Shown in pieces: positions 44,419 through 50,517 of a DNA stretch of 50,517 nucleotides. Source of the stretch: Methanosarcinales archaeon (lineage in GTDB: Archaea; Halobacteriota; Syntropharchaeia; Alkanophagales; Methanospirareceae); contig JAODGL010000021.1 in the NCBI GenBank assembly GCA_025464585.1, positions 7,876 to 58,392 of the forward strand. The letters are read 5' to 3'. Both the position numbers and the translations under genes were made by a program. Position 1 is the stretch's first letter. Every line of letters begins with the position of its first letter. The notes below the pieces were generated by a model, which ran no database searches, had not been told where the DNA came from, and saw only the letters and a list, made by a program, of their open reading frames with translations.

Positions 44419-44760
44419 TTAATCGATTCTACCAACAGGCATTATATATAGTGGTTCCTCTTGCTCTTCTGCATTCACGATTTCTTTTACTTTATCGTCA
44501 ATGAATGCTCCTATGACGAAAGTTCCGAGGTCTAAGGAAACTGCTTGCAAATACACATTCTGTGCTGCGTGCCCGGCTTCCATGTGCACATACCTTATCC
44601 CTCTTAAATAGCTCGCTCCTGTTCATTTTATCCTTCCCCCAACTTCTATTTTATTCACGCCTATGCGTTTCTTCTCCACTGGTGGTTCGGGTTTATACGA
44701 GATAATAAGAATTGTAGTTAGTACTATTGCTACAACTATGACTGATATTGTTTTATTCAT
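44419..44760 (-). pseudogene. SagB-type nitroreductase with internal deletion and in-frame TGA
   Basis: One 114-codon frame carries both ends of a membrane-anchored SagB-type dehydrogenase. The first 45 codons encode a helix (ISVIVVAIVLTTILIIS) and the VEKKRIGVNKIEVGGRIK linker. A TGA at 44623-44625 interrupts the frame. The rest reads TGASYLRGIRYVHMEAGHAA, then the C-terminal half (VYLQAVSLDLGTFVIGAFID, ending PLYIMPVGRID). The expected central part of about 110 residues, including much of the FMN site, is missing at the TGA. It is a deletion remnant and not an active enzyme. Confidence 0.75.
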
Positions 44761-44794
44761 CTATCTTGTATTCGTAATTGCTTCTCTTTCCCTC

Positions 44795-45235
44795 TCACAA
44801 GCTAACCTTAAGCTCTTCCTTCATCGTCTTTAGCACGAGCTCTGCATCCACACTTTCCACACCCTCTATCTTCTTCTTTTTCTCGATTACCGTTCCACAT
44901 TTATCATGACCCGTGCATTTAGAGATGACGAGCAGGTCAAAATCACCGGTTACGTGGTGAACGCAACAACTTTCATCCAGTTTCGCTATCTCTTTACCCA
45001 CCTCTTCCACACTATATCCAGGCTTGGTCTTTATCTTCGTGATTAACGTAACCATGCCGAGTTCCGAGGTATTGAGAACCGCAGTATAACCGCAGATAAT
45101 GCCTTTTTCTGTTAGCCTTTTCACTCTCTCGCTTACAGTGGCAGTGCTTACACCTATTTTGCGCGCAATCTTCGTGAAGGAATTACGAGAATCCAACTGC
45201 AGTTCTCTCAATATCTTCTTATCTAAATCATCCAT
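44795..45235 (-). CDS. Lrp/AsnC-family transcriptional regulator
   Basis: A 146-residue feast/famine regulator. The N-terminal winged HTH (DDLDKKILRELQLDSRNSFTKIARKIGVSTATVSERVKRL, residues 2-41) is followed by the RAM effector domain (about 62-140, with VTGDFDLLVISK). It lies downstream of an aminotransferase and mfnA on the same strand but after a 119-base spacer with its own TATA-like element and a palindrome, so it is probably separately expressed and autoregulated. The effector is likely an amino acid. Confidence 0.92.
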   Translation of the reverse strand: MDDLDKKILRELQLDSRNSFTKIARKIGVSTATVSERVKRLTEKGIICGYTAVLNTSELGMVTLITKIKTKPGYSVEEVGKEIAKLDESCCVHHVTGDFDLLVISKCTGHDKCGTVIEKKKKIEGVESVDAELVLKTMKEELKVSL

Positions 45236-45279
45236 TTTTTATCCTGCTTTATATTCATTCTTCTTTACTTGACATATCC

Positions 45280-45326
45280 ATCAACTCTTGATAATTTGCA
45301 TCTTAATATTATATAAAACTTGATGG
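45280..45326 (-). promoter_or_regulatory. possible Lrp promoter and operator
   Basis: Upstream of the Lrp gene a TATA-like TTTATATAATATT (45305-45317, minus strand) would place initiation near 45285. There lies the palindrome ATCAACTCTTGAT (45280-45292), and a wider CCATCAA (45278-45284) and TTGATGG (45320-45326) pair flanks it. Lrp-type proteins often bind such sites in their own promoters. This is inference from position and symmetry. Confidence 0.35.
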
Positions 45327-45354
45327 TTTTTAACGATTATAAAAGGATTAGCAT

Positions 45355-46479
45355 TCACCTGATAATTCTGTCAAACGCTTGCGAAAGCAAATCAATATTT
45401 GCACTGCCATAACTTATTCTAACACACCCTCTGCCCTGTGACCCGAATGCGCTTCCTGGAACCACGCCCACACCCTTCTCCAGCAGCTCATCTGCCAGTT
45501 CGAGGTCATCAGCACCGTTGAAATACGGAAAAACATAGAATGCTCCGCCAGGTTTGGCGCACACCACGTCCATCTCACCAATACGTTTCATTACGTAGTC
45601 TCTTCTGCTCTTTAACTCCTCACACATCTGCTCAGCAGCGAGCTTCGCTTCATCCGAGAATGCCGCTAACGCACCGTATTGTGCGAAAGATGTACAGCAG
45701 GAGAGAGATTGTTGATGTACGATGTCTATCCGGTCAATGATGGCACGGTCAGCGCAGGCGCAATATCCGAGCCGCCATCCGGTCATACTGTAGGTTTTGC
45801 TGAACGCATTCACGGTTATTACGTTCTCGTATTCACTGGCGGGGCTGTAATGTTTACCTTCGTAGATGATTTTCTCATATACCTCATCAGAAATCACGAA
45901 GATGTCTCTTTCAACGCACACATCCATTATCTTTTTGATGGTTCTCTCCGGGATAACCGCTCCCGTGGGGTTGCCTGGCGAATTAAGGATGAGCAGTTTC
46001 GCATTTGTCTCTTCCAATTCATTCATAAAATCTTCTCCCGGGATAAAGCCTTCTTCAGGCTTCAAAGTAAGCCATTCCACTTCTGCGTTAGCCAACTTGA
46101 TTTGAGCTTCATAACTTACCCATGCTGGGTTCGGAATTGCGACCACATCGCCTTTACCGGCTAAAGCCATGATGATACAGTAGATTATCTGTTTTCCGCC
46201 GCCAGAAACAAGAATCTTATCCCTGTCGAGGTTTGTGATATTGTTTTCCCCCTCCAGTTTCTCTGCGATTGCCTTCCTGAGCTCAGGTATGCCTTTAGAG
46301 GGCGTATAATGAACTCTTCCCTCATCCAACGCCTTTTTTGCCGCCTCCTTGATCACCTGTGGTGTGTCAAAGTCCGGTCTGCCTATGGTTAAGTTTATCA
46401 CGCCCGGTTTCTTCGCCGCAGCATCATATTTGAAAGTTGCCGAAGGCTTCACTCCCAATACCCGGTCTGCAAAAATCAT
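45355..46479 (-). CDS. class I/II PLP-dependent aminotransferase
   Basis: A 374-residue aminotransferase of the aspartate aminotransferase superfamily. The PLP-binding Lys is in NAFSKTYSMTGWRLGY, the NSPGNPTGAV segment binds the cofactor, and the substrate Arg is in GCVRISYG near the end. ATG 46479 begins MIFADRVLGVKPSATF, normal for the subgroup. It follows mfnA by six bases. With a tyrosine or aspartate decarboxylase next door, amino-acid transamination for methanofuran or aromatic metabolism is plausible; the substrate is not proven. Confidence 0.9.
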   Translation of the reverse strand: MIFADRVLGVKPSATFKYDAAAKKPGVINLTIGRPDFDTPQVIKEAAKKALDEGRVHYTPSKGIPELRKAIAEKLEGENNITNLDRDKILVSGGGKQIIYCIIMALAGKGDVVAIPNPAWVSYEAQIKLANAEVEWLTLKPEEGFIPGEDFMNELEETNAKLLILNSPGNPTGAVIPERTIKKIMDVCVERDIFVISDEVYEKIIYEGKHYSPASEYENVITVNAFSKTYSMTGWRLGYCACADRAIIDRIDIVHQQSLSCCTSFAQYGALAAFSDEAKLAAEQMCEELKSRRDYVMKRIGEMDVVCAKPGGAFYVFPYFNGADDLELADELLEKGVGVVPGSAFGSQGRGCVRISYGSANIDLLSQAFDRIIR

Positions 46480-46485
46480 TTCTTT

Positions 46486-47616
46486 TTATACCACATCCTT
46501 CAAATCTTCCAGGAACTTCTTCACCGTTTCCTCCTTCACATGCGGCATTATCACCAATCGAAGTGCTTTTGGCACTCTTGTTACTGAAACTCGCCATCCC
46601 TTCCCTTCCAACGCATTCGCTACCTTCTCTACCTCTTCAACACTCAACGTTACCAGGTTCATAACGGGCTCTATCACTGGAGAAATGCCTATCTTCCTCG
46701 CACCTCTCACTAACATCCTCGTTAGTCTCATACATTCACCTACAATTTCCCTTAGTCCTTCTCTACCAAGATATTTGAGAACCGAAAAAGTAGCCACTGC
46801 TGATGCACCACTTCTTGTCCCTATCAGCGAACACTGCTCTTTTGTCGTTAAATAAGGCGTAGATACCGCCAACTCATTTAAATACGATTCTTCTCGAAAC
46901 AAAATACATCCCGCGGGAATTGTGCTCATACCCATCTTATGCGGGTCTATTGAGATAGACGATACACCATCAAGCGAGAAATCGAACTCATACTTCTCAT
47001 CTAAAAACGGAATTACGAAACCTCCGAAGGCAGCGTCAACGTGCAAGAAAATGTTTTTCTCAAGAGCAATCTCCGAAATCTTCTTTATTGGATCTATCTG
47101 TCCAAATTCAGTCGTACCTGCTATTCCCACCACGCATATCGTTTTGTCATCTATCAATTCCTCCAGCGAGTTCACATCCATTCTCAACTCCTCATCCAGA
47201 GCTGCTTTACGCACTTCTATGCTCAAAATATCTGCAATTTTATCAAACGAGAAATGTGCTGTCTCTGGCACAATTATGTTCATATCTTTCAGTCCTTCCC
47301 TCCTTTTTCTGTTCCTTATTGCGTGTATCGCCTGTATGTTGGATTCCGTTCCCCCAGTGGAGATGTATCCATAGGCGTGCTCATTGCCCAACAGTGCTCC
47401 TATCATCCTTATCGCTTCATCCTCCATCTCCTTTGTCCCTGGAAATAATCCGGGGTCTCCTAAATTCGATTCCAGGAACATCCTATGTGCATACGCTGCT
47501 ATTTCATGTGGATATGTGCACATCGAGCTCAAGATTTTATCATACGCTATGTCCTTCCGCTTCTTCTCATGAAGCAACGACTCTATCTCTTCTCTACTCA
47601 TACCTCGCTCTTCCAT
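46486..47616 (-). CDS. mfnA: L-tyrosine decarboxylase MfnA (or aspartate decarboxylase)
   Basis: PLP decarboxylase that makes tyramine for methanofuran, and in some archaea beta-alanine from aspartate. The product of about 376 residues has SNLGDPGLFPGTKEMEDEAI, the ISTGGTESNIQAIHAIRN cofactor block, HVDAAFGGFVIPF, and the PLP Lys in SISIDPHKMGMSTIPAG. ATG 47616 is chosen because the upstream gene ends at 47619; a longer frame to 47685 would overlap it. It sits between the Cas4-like gene (two-base gap) and the aminotransferase (six-base gap), one tight operon. Confidence 0.9.
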   Translation of the reverse strand: MEERGMSREEIESLLHEKKRKDIAYDKILSSMCTYPHEIAAYAHRMFLESNLGDPGLFPGTKEMEDEAIRMIGALLGNEHAYGYISTGGTESNIQAIHAIRNRKRREGLKDMNIIVPETAHFSFDKIADILSIEVRKAALDEELRMDVNSLEELIDDKTICVVGIAGTTEFGQIDPIKKISEIALEKNIFLHVDAAFGGFVIPFLDEKYEFDFSLDGVSSISIDPHKMGMSTIPAGCILFREESYLNELAVSTPYLTTKEQCSLIGTRSGASAVATFSVLKYLGREGLREIVGECMRLTRMLVRGARKIGISPVIEPVMNLVTLSVEEVEKVANALEGKGWRVSVTRVPKALRLVIMPHVKEETVKKFLEDLKDVV

Positions 47617-47618
47617 TT

Positions 47619-48449
47619 TTATCGCCTCGAGAACAACTTTGAGAGCAGCGTCTTCTTTGTTTCGCACATCTCTTCGAAGACGCAATTATCACAGGGTGCA
47701 TTCTCCCCTTTCTCCGGAAAAACACCTCCTTTTATCCGTTTTACTCGTTTCAATATCTGTAAAGCAAGCGCTTTGTCCCTTCTTCTTATCTGCGATTCCC
47801 TGAACTCAGCAGACCTTATATATTCTACAAACCCCCTTTTTACCGTTGTTCCGAACTCTTCTTCGATAAGCATTGCATACGCCGCTAACTGAACCCTATC
47901 GCTTTTCCATACGCTGTATTCAGGGCATTTACCCGTTTTTATCATGCAAGGTATAACTTCCTCACCCGCTCTTATCAGCTTGTCCACGCTCCCGCTCATG
48001 CCCAACTTTACCGATACCATCGTATGTTCCCTCTCGTAGCCGCCATGAGCTTTTTCCAACTTTGACAGTCCGTTTTCATTCCTTATCTTCCTTAACCATT
48101 CATCCACATTCATGCTCTGGCTGCGAATGAAATCTGTTTTTACCGCCTCAAAGAAATTCTTCTCCACACCTTTCAGTTCTTCCTTATATATCCATTCTAC
48201 ACCATCCACTATACCTTCAATTACTCTTTTTATATCCTCTTCATCATCCTTCATACCACGAATTGTATGCAAATTGAATGCCAACTCCTTCAGCAGAATA
48301 GACTCAATCATGCTTCTTTCTTTTCCCTTTGCTATTCCCTGCTGCTCAAGCCCTCTTGCACTGAAATACACCAGCCGGGGACATATCAAATATTGTGTTA
48401 AATCAGAAACTTTAACTTTAATTTGGGATTCCTGTTCTTCTTCCATCAC
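47619..48449 (-). CDS. Cas4/Dna2-like PD-(D/E)XK nuclease-family protein
   Basis: A 276-residue protein resembling archaeal stand-alone Cas4 proteins. The N-terminal VSDLTQYLICPRLVYFSARG has the first Cys, the core has GMSGSVDKLIRAGEEVIP followed by MIKTGK, and the C-terminal PCDNCVFEEMCE gives the other iron-sulfur Cys residues. In the usual catalytic E-x-K the Glu position reads Met (M-I-K), so nuclease activity is uncertain. No CRISPR array or other cas gene is in the window. The start may be Met1 or Met2. It is the first gene of the operon with mfnA. Confidence 0.75.
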   Translation of the reverse strand: MMEEEQESQIKVKVSDLTQYLICPRLVYFSARGLEQQGIAKGKERSMIESILLKELAFNLHTIRGMKDDEEDIKRVIEGIVDGVEWIYKEELKGVEKNFFEAVKTDFIRSQSMNVDEWLRKIRNENGLSKLEKAHGGYEREHTMVSVKLGMSGSVDKLIRAGEEVIPCMIKTGKCPEYSVWKSDRVQLAAYAMLIEEEFGTTVKRGFVEYIRSAEFRESQIRRRDKALALQILKRVKRIKGGVFPEKGENAPCDNCVFEEMCETKKTLLSKLFSRR

Positions 48450-48528
48450 ATTAGTTTATTATACTTATGTTTTATTTTATTGTTTGATATTATAACATGG
48501 ATAATACAAAGGAGGAAATAAAGAAAAA

Positions 48529-49317
48529 ATGTTTGAGGCTAAGATAGATGCAAACGTGCTGAGAGAATGCATAGAGTCGATTACAGCAATAGTGGATGAA
48601 GGGAAGTTAAAAATAGCAGAAGATGGTTTTAAACTCCGGGCTGTTGACCCTGCAAATGTGGCAATGGTCTCTTTTGAATTGCAAACCGATGCTTTTGATG
48701 AATTCAGGTTTGTGGCAAAGGAACCAGGCGCTGAAAGTGAAACCGAAGCCACGACTGAATCCAGGGCTGAGACAGAAATAGGCATAGACTTCGTGAAGCT
48801 GCTTAGCATCCTCGGAATAGGAGGGAGAGAAGAGGTTGAGTTGGAGCTGGACGAGCATGCACAAAAATTGTTCACCAGGATGGGTAGTCTCGCATATACT
48901 ATCTCCTTGCTTGACCCCTCTTCACTGAGGAAAGAGCCAAAGGTTCCGGAACTTGAATTTCCTGTGCAGGTAATCATCGAAACAGAAGAGTTCAGAAGAA
49001 CCATACGCGCCGCTGAAAAGATAGGTGACCACATAGTACTTGGTGTAGATGGCGAGGTATTCTATATGGAGGCAGAGGGGGAGATGGATAAGTTGAGGTT
49101 AGGGTTGCGAAAGGAGCAATTGATACATCTGACACCCGGAACGCTTCATTCTTTATATTCGCTGGACTACATCTCGGCAATGAGCAAGGGGATGAGCCAT
49201 GCGGAGAATATAACGCTCAACCTCGGTAAGGATTATCCGCTGCAAATAGAGTTTGAAGTAGCAGAGGGCAAAGGGAAAGTTAGTTATTTGCTGGCTCCGA
49301 GAATAGAGTCGGAATAA
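48529..49317 (+). CDS. pcn: PCNA sliding clamp
   Basis: Trimeric DNA clamp for replicative polymerases and repair enzymes. The 262-residue protein has FEAKIDANVLRECIESI at the start, LRAVDPANVAMVSFEL, and the LAPRIESE end. Residues about 65-80 (EPGAESETEATTESRAETE) form an acidic Ser/Thr-rich insert in a loop that is shorter in most archaeal clamps. GGAGG lies in the leader about 16 bases before ATG 48529. It is divergent from the Cas4-like gene and upstream of priL, so the two replication genes may be co-regulated. Confidence 0.95.
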   Translation: MFEAKIDANVLRECIESITAIVDEGKLKIAEDGFKLRAVDPANVAMVSFELQTDAFDEFRFVAKEPGAESETEATTESRAETEIGIDFVKLLSILGIGGREEVELELDEHAQKLFTRMGSLAYTISLLDPSSLRKEPKVPELEFPVQVIIETEEFRRTIRAAEKIGDHIVLGVDGEVFYMEAEGEMDKLRLGLRKEQLIHLTPGTLHSLYSLDYISAMSKGMSHAENITLNLGKDYPLQIEFEVAEGKGKVSYLLAPRIESE

Positions 49318-49418
49318 AGGGTGAGGATAGAAAAGGCGAGAGAGCGACGGTCAGGACAGATAAGGAGTTACAAATTGAGAGAGTCAATTATTACTTTATT
49401 AAAGAGGTAGAGTAAATC

Positions 49419-49880
49419 ATGCCTGATAACGACATCGGGTATCATGAAGATAAAATAAAAAATTGGGCTAAAGCGCTTGTGATTAATGATGGTCGTCCAG
49501 CCACGCAATCTGATTTTAATGATTCTGTTGTTAGAAAAGCATTAGAGTTATATCTGATTAAATTATTTAAAGCCAATAAATACGCAGTAGTAGCTCAGGG
49601 AGAGCCTCAAAAGCTTAATGCCATCCAAAAATTTTTAGTTAACTCATTGAAAGAGGAGCTAAATTTCTTCTTACTTAAAAAGAACGTTATCATCAAGGTT
49701 CTCGAGGAGAGAGGTCAAGAGGAAATCTTTGGAGAATGGGGACGATATGAAGCAATTATTGACGGTAAAAAAGTTTTTATCCGTCCAGGTAGTAAGAAAC
49801 CAAAGGGTTGGCAAATTACTTTTAGAGGTCGTAAACCCGGAAGCTTCATTGATGTAACAAATTTCAGGTTGATTAATTGA
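49419..49880 (+). CDS. hypothetical protein
   Basis: A 153-residue soluble protein that I do not recognise. The first half is helical (RPATQSDFNDSVVRKALELY and the LKEELNFFLLKK segment), the second half looks like a small beta-rich domain (WGRYEAIIDGKKVFIRPGS, ending with a Gly/Arg-rich strand). The codon use is more A/T-rich than in pcn and priL. It stands 101 bases after pcn and 16 bases before priL, inside a replication neighbourhood. It may be an insertion. Confidence 0.6.
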   Translation: MPDNDIGYHEDKIKNWAKALVINDGRPATQSDFNDSVVRKALELYLIKLFKANKYAVVAQGEPQKLNAIQKFLVNSLKEELNFFLLKKNVIIKVLEERGQEEIFGEWGRYEAIIDGKKVFIRPGSKKPKGWQITFRGRKPGSFIDVTNFRLIN

Positions 49881-49896
49881 GGAAGGGAGAGATATT

Positions 49897-50517
49897 ATGA
49901 TGGACTGGCGTACTATACATTTATGCCTGTATCCCTTTCTATCCGCGGCATCGAAATATGTAGAAGAGTCAGGAATTACGCTGGATAATTTGATTCGCTC
50001 TGGTGCTTTTAGATATGCAAGATTGAGAGGTAAAGATAGGATAATAGAAGCGATAAAAGATGGAAAGGTCCGGAAGCCGGTTATAATCAGCAGTGCTCAG
50101 GCGGAGACGGAATTATTATCTTATCCATTTGCTCGTATCCTCGTGTCTTGCATTGGTGATGAGCGTCTTGTCCGTAGATATGCACTATCGGAAGCAAAAG
50201 CGGCATACGAAAAACTATTGGAGGATTCCAGCACAGGTTCCAGCTCCGACACCGATATTATGTACGAAATGAGCGAAGAGTTTGGCATACGAACGGATTT
50301 CTTACCTGGTGAGCGGGAGCAAGTTCAGGTGCCTTTCGTTGATTATCTACGATTCACTGCTAATCTGCGAGATAAGAGATGGAAACTGGTGAACCGCGGG
50401 TTGGAGAAGGGAATGGTAAAACTCAGAAAGAGCGAGTTTATACGCATCATCCAGGAAGCGATGTATGAAAGGATAAAGAAAGACCTGCCATTGAATGTCC
50501 CCGCAGATATATGCGAG
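49897..50517 (+). CDS. priL: DNA primase large subunit PriL (3' partial)
   Basis: Regulatory, iron-sulfur-containing subunit of the archaeal primase. The first 207 codons are in the window. The start MMDWRTIHLCLYPFLSAASKY, the RLRGKDRIIEAIKDG region, the repeated AQAETELLSYPFARIL helix block and VPFVDYLRF match archaeal PriL. GGAAGGGAGAG lies just upstream of the ATG at 49897. The cluster-binding Cys residues would lie beyond the window end. Its position after pcn is consistent with a replication gene group. Confidence 0.85.
   Translation, partial: MMDWRTIHLCLYPFLSAASKYVEESGITLDNLIRSGAFRYARLRGKDRIIEAIKDGKVRKPVIISSAQAETELLSYPFARILVSCIGDERLVRRYALSEAKAAYEKLLEDSSTGSSSDTDIMYEMSEEFGIRTDFLPGEREQVQVPFVDYLRFTANLRDKRWKLVNRGLEKGMVKLRKSEFIRIIQEAMYERIKKDLPLNVPADICE

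Noticed and set aside
44623..44625. In-frame TGA in the SagB-type gene as a selenocysteine codon
   Set aside because: It lies at the joint of a large deletion, not at a redox-active position, and no selenocysteine-insertion hairpin was recognised.
47619..48449. Cas4-like gene as evidence for a CRISPR system
   Set aside because: No repeat-spacer array and no other cas gene occur anywhere in the window.

Overview
The window reads as a chromosomal segment of a euryarchaeon with C1 metabolism, most likely a methanogen or an anaerobic methanotroph of the ANME-1 (Methanophagales) or Syntropharchaeales type. The evidence is archaeal information-processing genes (Orc1/Cdc6, PCNA, PriL, TFE, exosome, 20S proteasome alpha, r-proteins L7Ae, S28e, L24e, S4e), archaeosine biosynthesis (ArcS, RaSEA), PurP, the methanofuran enzyme MfnA, a CbiX/CfbA-type chelatase, and CO dehydrogenase/acetyl-CoA synthase subunits CdhC and CdhD with the nickel-handling proteins CooC and CooT. 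No mcr gene is present, so the exact lineage is inferred.

Layout. 1-8 kb: NAD(P)H-hydrate repair, a PfkB kinase next to inositol-phosphate synthase, a crotonase, a histone-deacetylase-like fragment, argF and the cdhC-cdhD pair. 8-13 kb (minus strand): an HD protein with TFE, and the canonical psmA-SBDS-rrp4-rrp41-rrp42 proteasome/exosome operon, with tRNA-Ala(CGC) upstream. 13-20 kb: a LysE-type transporter, a coiled-coil protein of unknown function, nadX/nadC for NAD synthesis, arcS, a broken toxin-antitoxin pair and an APH-like kinase. 20-25 kb: orc1/cdc6 beside an ORB-like sequence, the L7Ae-S28e-L24e-Ndk operon, a DUF1638-like gene and a minus-strand rps4e-rpl5 pair cut out of the usual ribosomal cluster. 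25-30 kb: a CDC48-type AAA ATPase carrying a 496-residue intein, then cooC. 30-37 kb: an EEP-family enzyme, an operon of very small genes with a ubiquitin-like SAMP and proA, the isolated atpD and rpl6, hisD, a Uma2 protein and an IS605-type tnpB with a frameshift. 37-45 kb: purM, a decayed membrane protein, RaSEA fused to a flavodoxin fragment, a major facilitator, a DsrE-like protein, the chelatase, tRNA-Leu(UAA), purP, cooT and a deleted nitroreductase. 45-50.5 kb: an Lrp regulator, an aminotransferase, mfnA and a Cas4-like protein on the minus strand, then pcn, an unknown gene and the start of priL.

Themes. CODH/ACS is supported from three scattered places (cdhCD, cooC, cooT). Both steps after base exchange in archaeosine synthesis are present (arcS, RaSEA). 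Replication genes occur at two sites (cdc6 with a possible origin; pcn with priL). Six loci are broken, truncated or chimeric (HDAC-like, ParE-like toxin, tnpB, DUF-type membrane protein, flavodoxin/RaSEA, SagB-type nitroreductase). A seventh small gene needs a +1 shift. This suggests ongoing gene decay and rearrangement, although single-base shifts could also be sequencing errors. No CRISPR array, prophage or large novel defence island was found. The most unusual items are the RaSEA chimera, the small GTT-TGA shifted gene ahead of SAMP, and the intein.
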